From contig CAWAJM010000001.1 in assembly GCA_963782445.1 (NCBI GenBank), positions 2,976,001-3,040,000 of the forward strand: a stretch of 64,000 nucleotides of DNA, given 5' to 3'. The position numbers were made by a program, and so were the translations under genes. Shown in pieces: positions 42,803 through 53,300 of this stretch (positions are counted from its first letter, which is position 1; the number at the start of each line of letters is the position of its first letter). The notes below the pieces were generated by a model. It did no database searches. It saw only the letters and a program-made list of their open reading frames with translations, and had not been told where the DNA came from. This stretch comes from ZC4RG20 sp963782445 (GTDB taxonomy: Bacteria > Pseudomonadota > Gammaproteobacteria > Steroidobacterales > Rariloculaceae).

Positions 42803-45800
42803 CTACGGTTCCGCCTCGAGCAGCGCGTTGAGATCGCGCCATGGCAAGTCGACCCAATCGGGCCGGTTCTGCAGCTCATAGCGCAGCTCGTAGAGCAGCT
42901 TCTCGAGCTCGGCCAGCTCGATGAGCCGGGCCGCCTGACCCTCGGTTGCCGGGTAGACGGGGCAGCCATGCATGGCGTCGCGGTAGGCCGCAAGGAACAG
43001 CTCGCGCGTCTCGTCTCGCCAGTGATCGGCGAGGGCCCGGATCTCGGCCTCGTCGCTCATGCCGGCCGCCGCGAGGTTCCTGACCGCCGCGCCCCGGGCG
43101 TAGTCGAACGAGCGCAGCATGCCGGCCACATCGGTCAGCGGCGTGGTCTTGCGCCGGCGCTCGTCGAAGCTCCGGCCGGGCTCGCCCTCGAGATCCACGA
43201 TGATGAAGTCGGCGCCGCTGATCAGCACCTGGCCCAAGTGGTAGTCGCCGTGAAAGCGCGTGGCGAGCGCGTCGACGGGCTCTGCCGTCAGCTCGGCGAT
43301 GCGTGTCCGAAGCACGCGGTCCAGGGCCGGCAGCCGCTCGGCCGCCACTTGCTCGGCCGTCAAGTCGGTCTGCTCCACCCCGAGCTGCTCCGCGTGCTCG
43401 CGGAGCAGATGCAGCGTCGCGTCGACCTCGCGCTCGAGGCGCTGCCGCCATTCGGCGAGCCGAGTCGCGTCGAAGGGCTCGGGATCGAAAGCCGGGTCGC
43501 CCGTCGTGATCCCGAGCGCGCGATGCAGATCCGCCGTACGCTGCGCGAGCGTGCGCATGAGGCCGAGGTAGTCCGTATGGTTGAGCTCGACCGCCGCGGC
43601 CGCGTCGCCGTGCGTGAGCCCGTCCTCGACGGAGCGTTCGAGGTAATGCAGCGTGTAGCTCCACGCATCGCCCTGATTCTTGACGGAGGCCTGCAGCAGC
43701 GCGAGCGTAGAGCGCGTACCGTCGGCCGCGACGTGCTCGATGGTTCCGGCGGCCGGAACCGTCGCGTCGCACCGTGAGGCTTCCGTCAGAAAGCGGCCCA
43801 TCTCCCACTCGGGATTCACACCTTCGCGCACGCGCCGGTAGGCCTTGAGGAACAGCTGGTCCCCGATCAGGAAGGCCGAGTTCGTGCCCTCGGTCGCAGG
43901 CCGTTTCACGCTGAGCGCCTCCGAGCCTTCAACGAGAGGGGGAAGCACGGAGGTCGCCTTGAACTCGATACGCGCTCCGTTGCATTCGAGAATCGACTCG
44001 GCCTGGACCCGATCCAGAAGATCGCGGCAGAACTCCTCTTCGGCGAACGCGTCGAACAAAAGCCCCGTATCGGCGCGCTGGCGCACGCGCGCAAGGGCAA
44101 CCGCCGCGGCCGGCCGTGCCCGCTCGGGTCCCCAGTCGACGGCCAGCGGCAAAAAGTACCGCTGCGTGCCGCCGCTCCCGAGCCGCACATCGATCGTCGT
44201 CAGCAACCACTCGCCCCGCGCGCCCCTCCAGGTGCACCGCTCGCGGATCGACGCCTTTTCGATGATCTCGTCCTTGGCGGCGAACCACCGCTGCTGGCGC
44301 AAATACCGGGGAAGCACTTCGTCCTCGAACTGCCGGATCAGCCGGACGGCCAACGAGCGGCGCTCCTCGGAGCCGGCCTCCGTGAAGCTCGCGAGCGAGT
44401 CGAACAGAACGAGCCAGGGCGCGGGCTCCGCGGCGAGGAGTTCCTCGTGCCAGCTCGGCGCTTCGGCCGCCGACGTAAGCTCGAACCAGTAGAAGCCATG
44501 ACCTGCCAGCGTCAGTAAATAGGGCAGATCGCCGATCGGCGGAAACGAGGAGCGGCCCATGAGCTCGACGGGCACGAGCCCCTTATAGCGGCTCAAGTCC
44601 AGCTCCACGGCCTGCGCCGAGCGCTTGAGGTTCGCGACACAAAGCAGGATCTCGTCCTCGTAACGGCGAATATAGGCGATGATCTTGCGGTTGCCGGGCC
44701 GCAGAAACTCGAGCGTGCCGCGGCCGAAGGCCCTGTGCGCACTCCGCACGGCCAGGATGCGGCGCGTCCAGTTCAGAAGCGAGGATCCTTCGCGGGACTG
44801 CGCCTCGACATTGACGGACTCGTAGCCGTAGACGGGATCCATGATCGGCGGCAGGAACAGCCCCTGCGGGTCGGCGCGCGAGAACCCGCCGTTTCGGTCC
44901 GGGCTCCACTGCATCGGCGTGCGGACGCTGTTGCGATCGCCCAGGAAGATGTTGTCACCCATGCCGAGCTCGTCGCCGTAGTAGACCGTCGGCGAGCCCG
45001 GCATCGAGAACAACAGGCTGTTCATGAGCTCGATCTTGCCGCGATCGTTCTCCATGAGCGGCGCGAGCCGGCGCCTGATACCGACGTTGACGCGCATGCG
45101 CGGGTCCGTCGCATAGGTGCTGTACATATAGTCGCGCTCACGGTCCGTGACCATCTCGAGCGTGAGCTCGTCGTGATTGCGCAGAAAGATGGCCCACTGG
45201 CAGTTGTCCGGGATCTCGGGCGTCTGCTGCATGATTTCCACGATCGGGTGCCGGTCCTCCTGCGCGATGGCCATATACATCCGCGGCATGAGCGGGAAGT
45301 GATAGGCCATGTGGCACTCGTCGCCGTCGGCGAAGTACTCGCGCACGTCCTCGGGCCACTGGTTGGCCTCTGCGAGCAGCATCCTGTTAGGGTAGTGCTC
45401 GTCCACGGCCGCGCGGATCTGCCTAATGACGTTGTGCGTCTCGGCCAGGTTCTCGTTGTTCGTCCCTTCCCGTACGCAGAGATAGGGAATCGCGTCGAGC
45501 CGGAGGCCGTCGACACCCATGTCGAGCCAGAACCGCATGACGCGGATCACGGCTTTGACGACCTGAGGATTGTTGTGATTCAGGTCCGGCTGATGGGAGA
45601 AGAAGCGGTGCCAATAATACTGGCGCGCGACCGGATCCCAGGTCCAGTTCGAGGTCTCCGTATCCGTAAAAATGATGCGCGTCTCGGGAAATTTCTTGTC
45701 GTCATCGCTCCAGATATAGAAGTTGCGTTTCGCCGAACCGGGCGGCGCCTGCCGCGCCGCCTTGAACCACGGATGCTGGTCCGACGTGTGGTTGATGACG

Positions 45801-46123
45801 AGCTCTGTAATGATCTTCAGCCCCCGCTTGTGGGCCTCTTTGACGAACGTACGGCAATCGCGCAGGGTGCCGTAGACCGGGTTGATGCTCCGGTAGTCGG
45901 CGATGTCGTAGCCGTCGTCCCGCATGGGCGACGGGTAGAACGGCAGCAGCCAGATCGTGTTGACGCCGAGGCGCTGTATGTAGTCGAGCTTCTCGGTCAG
46001 CCCGGGGAAGTCGCCGAGACCGTCGCCGTTTTGATCGAAGAACGATTTGATGTGGACCTGATAGATGACCGCGTCCTTGTACCAGAGCGGATCGCTGTCC
46101 CAGGAATAATCTTGTTCGGGCAT
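42803..46123 (-). CDS. treS: Trehalose synthase-maltokinase fusion (TreS-Mak)
   Basis: This 1106-residue fusion interconverts trehalose and maltose (TreS, about 1-560) and phosphorylates maltose to maltose-1-phosphate (maltokinase, about 600-1106). TreS has WYKDAVIYQVHIKSFFDQNGDG, DGLRLDAIPYL (nucleophile near 206), LLAEANQWPEDV and LRNHDELTLEM. The kinase half has LPRYLRQQRWFAAKD, HGDYHLGQVLISG (catalytic loop) and IVDLEGEPGRS (metal Asp). Maltose-1-phosphate feeds GlgE, encoded directly upstream. The ATG at 46123 lies 2 bp after the glgE stop. Confidence 0.97.
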   Translation of the reverse strand: MPEQDYSWDSDPLWYKDAVIYQVHIKSFFDQNGDGLGDFPGLTEKLDYIQRLGVNTIWLLPFYPSPMRDDGYDIADYRSINPVYGTLRDCRTFVKEAHKRGLKIITELVINHTSDQHPWFKAARQAPPGSAKRNFYIWSDDDKKFPETRIIFTDTETSNWTWDPVARQYYWHRFFSHQPDLNHNNPQVVKAVIRVMRFWLDMGVDGLRLDAIPYLCVREGTNNENLAETHNVIRQIRAAVDEHYPNRMLLAEANQWPEDVREYFADGDECHMAYHFPLMPRMYMAIAQEDRHPIVEIMQQTPEIPDNCQWAIFLRNHDELTLEMVTDRERDYMYSTYATDPRMRVNVGIRRRLAPLMENDRGKIELMNSLLFSMPGSPTVYYGDELGMGDNIFLGDRNSVRTPMQWSPDRNGGFSRADPQGLFLPPIMDPVYGYESVNVEAQSREGSSLLNWTRRILAVRSAHRAFGRGTLEFLRPGNRKIIAYIRRYEDEILLCVANLKRSAQAVELDLSRYKGLVPVELMGRSSFPPIGDLPYLLTLAGHGFYWFELTSAAEAPSWHEELLAAEPAPWLVLFDSLASFTEAGSEERRSLAVRLIRQFEDEVLPRYLRQQRWFAAKDEIIEKASIRERCTWRGARGEWLLTTIDVRLGSGGTQRYFLPLAVDWGPERARPAAAVALARVRQRADTGLLFDAFAEEEFCRDLLDRVQAESILECNGARIEFKATSVLPPLVEGSEALSVKRPATEGTNSAFLIGDQLFLKAYRRVREGVNPEWEMGRFLTEASRCDATVPAAGTIEHVAADGTRSTLALLQASVKNQGDAWSYTLHYLERSVEDGLTHGDAAAAVELNHTDYLGLMRTLAQRTADLHRALGITTGDPAFDPEPFDATRLAEWRQRLEREVDATLHLLREHAEQLGVEQTDLTAEQVAAERLPALDRVLRTRIAELTAEPVDALATRFHGDYHLGQVLISGADFIIVDLEGEPGRSFDERRRKTTPLTDVAGMLRSFDYARGAAVRNLAAAGMSDEAEIRALADHWRDETRELFLAAYRDAMHGCPVYPATEGQAARLIELAELEKLLYELRYELQNRPDWVDLPWRDLNALLEAEP

Positions 46124-46125
46124 CT

Positions 46126-48120
46126 CTACATGAAGTAATCGAAGTCTTTCTCGGTACGGATATGGCGCCGCAGGCGAAAGACGTGGGCCGGCGAGCGTTG
46201 CGGGTCGAGTGCAACGTAGTTGCGCTCGCCGTTCCAAAGATAGCGCGCCCCGGAGAGCAGATCGTGCACTTGATAGGGCCGGTCTCCGGGGATGCCCCAA
46301 TCCTCAAGCGGTATCTCGACGTGCCCGGACTGCACGTGGTGAGGATCGACGTTCGCGACGACGAGCACGATGTTGTCGAGATCCTCCGTCTGCTTGGAGT
46401 AGGCGATGAGGCTGTCGTTATCGGTGCCGTGAAAGCGCAGACTCCAATCGGACTGCAGGGCTTCGTTCTCGCGGCGCAGCCGATTGAGCCGCCCGAGGAA
46501 ATCGGCAAGGCTCGCAGGCGCCTCGAGGTTCCAGCGGCGAACCTCGTACTTCTCCGAGTCGAGGTATTCCTCGGTGCCGGGATCGCGCGGCGCGGACTCG
46601 AGCAGCTCGAAAGCCGGGCCGTAAATTCCGTAGCTCGCCGTCATCGTCGCGGCCAGCACGGCGCGGCCCATGAACGCCGGGCGGCCGCCGTACTGCAGGT
46701 ACTCGTGCAGGATATCAGGCGTGTTGGGCCAGAAGTTCGGCCGGAAATATTCGCGCGAAGCCGAGCGCGTAAGCTCGGTCAGATATTCGACGAGCTCCTG
46801 CTTGGTATTGCGCCACGTGAAGTACGTGTAAGACTGCGTGAAGCCGGCCTTGGCGAGGCGGTGCATGACGCGCGGGCGGCTGAACGCTTCGGCGAGGAAC
46901 AGGACCTCCGGGTGCCGGCCCCTGACCTCGCGAATCAGCCATTGCCAGAATCCGAAAGGCTTAGTATGCGGATTGTCGACGCGAAAGATCTTGACGCCGT
47001 GGCCGATCCAGAATTCGAAGATGCTTTCGAGCTCGGTCCACAGCGCGCGCCAAGCGTCGCACTCGAAGTCGAAGGGATAGATGTCCTCGTACTTTTTCGG
47101 CGGGTTCTCGGCGTATTGAATCGAGCCGTCGGGCCGGTGCCGGAACCACTCGGGATGCTCGCGCACGTATGGGTGATCGGGCGAGCACTGCAGCGCGATG
47201 TCGAGCGCGACCTCGATGCCGTGCCGCTCGGCTTCGCGGCACAGAGCGCGAAAATCCTCGAGCGTTCCGAGCGCCCGGTTCACGGCCTTGTGGCCGCCCT
47301 CCTGCGACCCGATGGCCCAGGGCGAGCCTGGATCGTCGGCACCGGCCGTCAGGGCGTTGTTGCGGCCCTTGCGCTTCGTGCGCCCGATGGGATGGATCGG
47401 CGGCAGATAGAGCACGTCGAAGCCGAGCCGGGCGACATAAGGGAGGCGCGCGGCCGTCGTCGCGAAGGTGCCGTGCTCGCCCGCGTCGGCCGTCGTCAGC
47501 GAGCGCGGGAAGAGCTCGTACCAGGACGAAAACCGGGCCCGCTCCCGATCGACGACGACGCGCAGCACGCGCTCGTGCACGGTCTCGAACCGCCGATTCG
47601 GGTAGCGCAGCATGAGGGCCAGCAACGCGTCGGAGAGCGCCGCGGCGCGGCGCGCGTCGAGCGGCTCGGCACCGGTCAGGCGGAGCGCGAGCCCGCGCAG
47701 CGCTTCGGCGTCGCCATCTTGGGCGCGGCCTGCCGCGGCGCGCACGAGCTCTTCGGCGGCCGCGAGCGCGAGCTCGAGATCCGCCGGCTCGCGGCGGCGC
47801 GCGAAGTCCTGGCGCCACGATAGGAAGCGATCGGCCCAGGCCGCCACCGTGTATTCGTAGGTACCGAGCCGCTCGACGCGGAATTCGGCGCCCCAGCGGT
47901 CGTCGGCGAGCGGGCGCATGCGCGTCTCTTGCCAATCGGCTTCGGCGGCGTGGCGGTGCCGCAGCACGCAGACGATCTGATCGTGGCCATCCGTGAACGC
48001 GTCCGCCTCGACGCGGACCCGCTCGCCGACCACGCGCTTGGCCGCAAACGCACCGCAATCGATCTCCGGCCGCAGTCTCTCGATGACGACCCTGCGCCGG
48101 CCGTCGTCCGGTGACGTCAC
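46126..48120 (-). CDS. glgE: Alpha-1,4-glucan:maltose-1-phosphate maltosyltransferase
   Basis: This 664-residue GH13_3 enzyme extends alpha-1,4-glucans with maltosyl units from maltose-1-phosphate. Visible are the GlgE N-terminal domain (VVIERLRPEIDCGAFAAKR), LPPIHPIGRTKRKGRNN, DIALQCSPDHPYVREHPEWF, the catalytic KIFRVDNPHTKPFGFW near 377 (nucleophile Asp), LFLAEAFSRP near 408 and a C-terminal beta domain. It stands between glgB and treS-mak, completing the trehalose-to-glucan GlgE route known from mycobacteria and some pseudomonads. Confidence 0.97.
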   Translation of the reverse strand: MTSPDDGRRRVVIERLRPEIDCGAFAAKRVVGERVRVEADAFTDGHDQIVCVLRHRHAAEADWQETRMRPLADDRWGAEFRVERLGTYEYTVAAWADRFLSWRQDFARRREPADLELALAAAEELVRAAAGRAQDGDAEALRGLALRLTGAEPLDARRAAALSDALLALMLRYPNRRFETVHERVLRVVVDRERARFSSWYELFPRSLTTADAGEHGTFATTAARLPYVARLGFDVLYLPPIHPIGRTKRKGRNNALTAGADDPGSPWAIGSQEGGHKAVNRALGTLEDFRALCREAERHGIEVALDIALQCSPDHPYVREHPEWFRHRPDGSIQYAENPPKKYEDIYPFDFECDAWRALWTELESIFEFWIGHGVKIFRVDNPHTKPFGFWQWLIREVRGRHPEVLFLAEAFSRPRVMHRLAKAGFTQSYTYFTWRNTKQELVEYLTELTRSASREYFRPNFWPNTPDILHEYLQYGGRPAFMGRAVLAATMTASYGIYGPAFELLESAPRDPGTEEYLDSEKYEVRRWNLEAPASLADFLGRLNRLRRENEALQSDWSLRFHGTDNDSLIAYSKQTEDLDNIVLVVANVDPHHVQSGHVEIPLEDWGIPGDRPYQVHDLLSGARYLWNGERNYVALDPQRSPAHVFRLRRHIRTEKDFDYFM

Positions 48121-48139
48121 GGGCCCGCCCCGCCCGTCC

Positions 48140-50095
48140 TCACTCGGCCCCCTCGGACGCCTCGCCCTCGTAGCGGAACACCACGGCGCCGAGCGGCGGC
48201 AGCGTCAGCGTCAGCGAGTGATAGCGGCCATGAGCGCCGACGGGCGCCGTGTCGCAGCCCCCGAGATTGCCTTGGCCGCTGCCGCCGTAAAGCTCGGCGT
48301 CGCTGTTCAGTACCTCGGCCCAGTGCCCCGCGCGGGGCACGCCGACCTGGTAGCTCGTGCGCGGCACGGGCGTGAAGTTTACGACGACGAGCACGGGCCG
48401 CTGCCCCGAGGCATCCTTGCGCAGAAAGCTCATGACGCTCTCCTCGCTGTCGTTGCAGTCGATCCACTCGAATCCCCGATCTGAGAAATCGAGCGCGTGC
48501 GCACTCGGCTCGCCGCGGTAGAACGTGTTGAGATCGCGGACCCAGCGCTTGAGTCCCGCATGCAGCGGCAGGTCCGCGAGGCTCCAATCGAGGCCCGCCT
48601 CGTGGTTCCACTCGTTCCATTGCCCGAACTCGCCGCCCATGAAGAGAAGCTTCTTGCCCGGATGCAGAAACATGTACGCGAACAGCGAGCGCAGGTTGGC
48701 GAACTTCTGCCAGTCGTCGCCGGGCATCTTGCGAATCAGCGAGCCCTTGCCGTAAACGACCTCGTCGTGGGAGAGCGGCAACATGAAGTTCTCGGTAAAC
48801 GCGTAGAGGATGCTGAACGTGAGCTGATGATGATGGTACTTGCGGAAGACGGGGTCCTCGGACATGTAGGCCAGCGTGTCGTGCATCCAGCCCATGTTCC
48901 ACTTCATCCCGAAGCCGAGGCCGCCGACATAGACGGGCCGCGAGACCATGGGCCAGGCCGTCGACTCCTCCGCAATCATCTGCGTATCCGGATAGTGTCC
49001 GTAGGTCGTCTCGTTGAGCTTGCGCAGGAACGAGATGGCTTCGAGATTTTCCTTGCCGCCGTACTCGTTCGGAATCCACTCACCTTCCTTGCGCGCGTAG
49101 TCGAGGTAGAGCATCGAGGCGACGGCGTCGACCCGGATACCGTCGGCGTGATATTTGTCGAGCCAAAACAGCGCGCTCGAAAGCAGGAAGGCCCGCACCT
49201 CGTTGCGGCCGTAATTGAAGACGTAACTGTGCCATTCGGGGTGATACCCCTTGCGGCGGTCCTGATGCTCGAAGACATGCGTGCCGTCGAAATAGGCCAG
49301 GCCGTGCTCGTCGCTCGGAAAGTGCGAAGGCACCCAGTCGAGCACTACGCCGATGCCGCGCTGATGCAGCACGTCGATGAGGTACATGAAGTCCTGCGGC
49401 GTGCCGTACCGGGCCGTCGGCGCGAAATAGCCGACACTCTGGTAGCCCCACGAACCGTAGAACGGATGCTCCATGAGGGGCAGCAACTCGATGTGTGTGA
49501 AGCCCATGTCGGCGACGTAGTCGGCCAAAGGCTCCGCGATTTCGCGATAACTCAGCGAGCGGCCGTCGGCCGTGCGCGTCCACGAGCCGAGATGCACCTC
49601 GTAGACGGACCAGGGCGCGCCGAGCGCGTTGGCCTGGGAGCGGCGCTGCATCCACTCGCGGTCGCCCCAATCGTAGTCGAGCGGCCAGACCCGCGAAGCG
49701 GTGCGTGGCGGGGCTTCGGCATAGAACCCGTAGGGGTCGGTCTTGTCGACCTCGTAGCCGCGCTCGTGCGAGCGGATGTGGTACTTGTAGGCCGCGCCCT
49801 GCTCGACGCCCGGCACGAAGCCTTCCCAGATGCCGGAACTGTCGCCGCGCACGCGCAGCGGCGCCGCATTGCGGTCCCAGCCGTTGAAATCGCCGATCAC
49901 GGCGACGCGCTCGGCGTTCGGCGCCCAGACGCCGAACTGCACGCCGGCCTTGCCGTCCACGACCTGGGGGTGCGCCCCGAGGACTCGATACAGGCGGCTG
50001 TGGCTGCCCTCGCGGAAGTAGTAGATGTCCTGCTCGGTAAGCAGGCTGAACGGCCCGCCCCCTTCGGCCGGACGCCGTCGGTTCGTCTCGGCCAT
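48140..50095 (-). CDS. glgB: 1,4-alpha-glucan branching enzyme
   Basis: This 651-residue GH13_9 enzyme introduces alpha-1,6 branches into glycogen. CBM48 region: GVQFGVWAPNAERVAVIGDF and DKTDPYGFYAEAPP. Barrel: LPLMEHPFYGSWGYQ, ADGIRVDAVASMLY (nucleophile Asp near 327), MIAEESTAWP (acid Glu near 377) and LPLSHDEVVYGKGS near 440. It is the short form without the extra N1 domain of E. coli GlgB. First gene of glgB-glgE-treS, with an exact sigma-54 promoter 152 bp upstream. Confidence 0.97.
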   Translation of the reverse strand: MAETNRRRPAEGGGPFSLLTEQDIYYFREGSHSRLYRVLGAHPQVVDGKAGVQFGVWAPNAERVAVIGDFNGWDRNAAPLRVRGDSSGIWEGFVPGVEQGAAYKYHIRSHERGYEVDKTDPYGFYAEAPPRTASRVWPLDYDWGDREWMQRRSQANALGAPWSVYEVHLGSWTRTADGRSLSYREIAEPLADYVADMGFTHIELLPLMEHPFYGSWGYQSVGYFAPTARYGTPQDFMYLIDVLHQRGIGVVLDWVPSHFPSDEHGLAYFDGTHVFEHQDRRKGYHPEWHSYVFNYGRNEVRAFLLSSALFWLDKYHADGIRVDAVASMLYLDYARKEGEWIPNEYGGKENLEAISFLRKLNETTYGHYPDTQMIAEESTAWPMVSRPVYVGGLGFGMKWNMGWMHDTLAYMSEDPVFRKYHHHQLTFSILYAFTENFMLPLSHDEVVYGKGSLIRKMPGDDWQKFANLRSLFAYMFLHPGKKLLFMGGEFGQWNEWNHEAGLDWSLADLPLHAGLKRWVRDLNTFYRGEPSAHALDFSDRGFEWIDCNDSEESVMSFLRKDASGQRPVLVVVNFTPVPRTSYQVGVPRAGHWAEVLNSDAELYGGSGQGNLGGCDTAPVGAHGRYHSLTLTLPPLGAVVFRYEGEASEGAE

Positions 50096-50246
50096 TCAGG
50101 CCCCCTCCGGGCGCCGATCGGCGGCCCGCTCGCACTCACGTCGCCACACGTTCGAAGCCGAGCTCCGGACGGGCGCCGGCACGATTCCCGGCCGCCGGGC
50201 GGCACCGGGCTGCTTGCGTCTCGTAACAATCATTGCCAATTGTGGA

Positions 50247-50261
50247 GCAAATTCTATGCCA
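50247..50261 (-). promoter_or_regulatory. Sigma-54 promoter of glgB-glgE-treS
   Basis: On the minus strand it reads TGGCAT-AGAAT-TTGC, an exact match. The predicted start is about 50235, giving a 140-nt leader to glgB. No other promoter motif is obvious in this gap. Confidence 0.8.
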
Positions 50262-50323
50262 TTGAGGCGCTTTCGTCACGGCCGGCACTTCAGCCGGCGG
50301 ACAATCTCCGCTCGCGGGAGAAG

Positions 50324-50369
50324 TCCGACACCGCCCTTACGCCGAGCCTGAAGCCCGCCGCCAACGTCT
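50324..50369. repeat. Half copy of the palindromic repeat element
   Basis: This stretch matches about 42 of 47 bases of 42696-42742 (GACACCGCCCTTACGCC, then CCTGAAGCCCGCCGCC). Only one arm is present. It lies just past the tamB stop, as the full element lies past the treS stop, so it may mark transcript 3' ends. Confidence 0.75.
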
Positions 50370-50383
50370 GCCTGAACCACGCG

Positions 50384-53300
50384 CTAGCGCTCGATGTGGT
50401 AAAGCAGGTCCCCGCCCTTCCCCACACTCGACGACTCGGTCTGCAGCCGCCAATGGCTCGAGATCGTATAGCGCAGCTTCAGCGTGTTGACGGGCTGAAA
50501 CAATCCGAACCCGTAACTCAAGTAGAGGCTCGGCGACAGATATTTGCCGATGACGAATGCCGCGCTCTTGCTCGTCGCGCCCGGCTCGGTCTCGATGCCG
50601 AACTCCTGGAAGCCCAGCGACTTATTGAGCTTCTGCGAGACGAAATTGCCGCCCTTGAGGCCGAGGGCGATGGCCGCGCTCGACAGGGCCGAGGTCTCGG
50701 ACGTCGACGCCTTGTCGAGCGAGCGGCCGAGCACGAGGTAGGAAAGCTGCTCCTGCTTCGGCAGCGGCGGCTCGGAGAACAGCGAGAGCTGCGGCTGCGC
50801 GAGCGTGCCCTGGACGCGAGCGCCCACGAGTATGTCCTGAGTCGCCTGGCGCACGGCCTCGACGTCGACGCCCGGGCGCGTGATCGGGCCGCCAGCGAAT
50901 ACGAGCCGGCCCTTACGGATATCGAGCTTCTGGCCGTAGGCCTCGTAGGTCCCCTTCTGGATGCTGAGCTCCCCCGATCCCGTCGTCGGCTGCTTGGGCG
51001 CCTCGACGATCTGCAGCCCGCCGACGAGCTTGCCGGTCAGGCCGAGCCCGTCGAACGTCACGTCGTCGCCGAGGTCGAGGCGCACCTTCGCGTAAAGCGG
51101 GCGGCTCAAGCCCGACGGCGCCGTCTGCGTCTCTTCGCCGACGATGACCTGATCCGGGGAGACGGTGACGGCGCCCTGCGGCACCTCCCGCGGCGTGAAC
51201 TTCGCCTTCGGCACGGTCACCGTGCCCGAAAGGCTCAGCCGTTGGGAGTCGGCTTCGATGGCGAGCTGGGGCGAGACATAGACCTGCGCATCGGACGTGT
51301 CGTAGAGCTCGAAGCCCTTCCCCGACAGCTCGAGGCGGCCGACGGGAAGTGAGCCCGCAAGGCGCAGATTGCCGCTGCCGGACAGGGTCCCGCCCCCGGA
51401 CTGGGCACTCGCCTTTACGGCCACTTCACCGCTGCCGTCGCCCGTCAGCGCGAGATTCAGGTGCTGCACCGTGATGGCCGGCGCGATGAGGTCGGCATGC
51501 GCATCCTCGAGCGCCACGCGCCCGGCGAGTCTCGGGGCGCCCAGCGTGCCCGAGAGCGTGAGCCGGCCCGCGAGCCTGCCGCCGGTATTGTCGATCTGAT
51601 CCGTGACGTCGGCCAGGAATGTCAGATCGTTGACCTCGGCCTCGGCATTGCCCGTGATCGCGCTGGCCGTGACGGCTTCGCCCGGCATCCTGTCGACCAC
51701 GGCGTGCAGGTCGAACTTGCCCATTTGCTCGAAGGGCCAGGCGAGGTCGACGGTCGTGCGCTCGGCGTTCGAGACGATATGGCCGCTCGCCGCGCCGAAG
51801 TCGAGCGTCGGAACGTTGACCGGGACCGCAGCGGCCCCTTTTCCGTTCGCACCGGCGGACGCCTGGCTTGCCGTCGCGTCGCTGGCGGCCGCCCCCGCGG
51901 AGGCGGCGCTCGCCGCCCCGATGCGGCCCGGCGTCGAGCTGAGCTTGATATCGATTGCTGGCGGCTGCTTCGGCGCAAGCCGGGCCTGGGCCGTCGCCGA
52001 GAGCTGCCCCTCGACGCCGACGGGCTCTGCAAGCAGCGGCAGGAAGTACGCGAACGGCAGCCCGGTCAGCGCAAGATCGGCCCGCGTCCCCTGCGGGTCG
52101 CCCGCCGCATCGAGGCACAGCTTGGCCTTGCCGCTGACCCAGCAGCTGCGCTCGAGGGTGACGGCGTTCGCCGTGAGCCGCCCCTTGGCCTGCCGATCGA
52201 GGCTCCAAGGCGCGAGCGCGGGATAGGCGACCGTCGCTTCACCCACGTCGAAATTCCACGCAAAGTCCGACTGCCACGGCCGCTCGAGCGAGCCCGTCAA
52301 GGCGAGCTTGGCGGTGCCGAGATCGGTATCGGCCATCACGGAGAATGTATGGTCGGCTGCATCGCCCGCGCCCGCGGCGTGCAAATGGGAGACGCCCGTA
52401 CCCGAGATCTGCGCGCCGTCGACCGTGAGCTCGAGACTCGAGTGCGCGCGGCCCGAGGCGTCGACGTCGGCACTCAGCGCGAGCGTCCCGATATGGACCT
52501 CGGGCACGTCGATGCCCGAGCCGTCCGCATCGAGGACGATGCGCGGTTGCTCGCGCGGACCTTGAACGCGGCCGTGGGCCATGAGCCTGCCCGCGAAGCC
52601 CGGCCACAGGTCGCGCAGGTCCGGACTCGCGACGCGAAAGCTCAATTCCGCCTGCTGGGCGAGCTTACCCTGCGCGTGCAGCTCGGTCGCGCCGCTTTTT
52701 ACGTCGAGCCGCGCGAGATTCAGCGTCCCCGCCGCGTAGCGGCCCTGGGCGTCGACGTTCACGGCGCGCTCGCGCAGGCGGCCGTCGAGCTTCAGCGCCT
52801 TGATGTCGACGGCCGCACCCTGCTTCTCGAGCGACCCCGACGCATCGACGCGGCCGCCGACGCTGCCCCGCCATTGCTTGTTCACGAGGCCCGGGTCCAG
52901 CATCGACGCGGTCAACTGCGCGCTGGCCGAGACGGCCGGCGACCACGTCGCTGCAGCGTGGCCTGCCAAGCTGCCGCCGAGCACCCCGGCGTCGATGCGC
53001 TCGAGCGTCAGCCCCTTGAGGTCGCCCTTGCCCGAAGCCTTGATGTGGCCGGTATTGCCGGACATGGAGAGGTCGGTTTCGAGGTCCAGCTTGTAGGCAT
53101 CGAGCGTTCCCGTCACGCTGAGCCGTCCCTTGCGGCTGCGCGCCTCCGGGTTCGTCGCGGGCCAGGCGACGTCGGTCCAGTCGAGGTCCGCGTCGAGCTG
53201 GCCTCCGTCGCGGCGCACCGTGCCGTGGACCTTCCCGCCGCCTGCCACCTGCGCCGTAAGATCGGCCTTGAGCGTCTCCGGTGTGCCGGAGAGCGCCAGC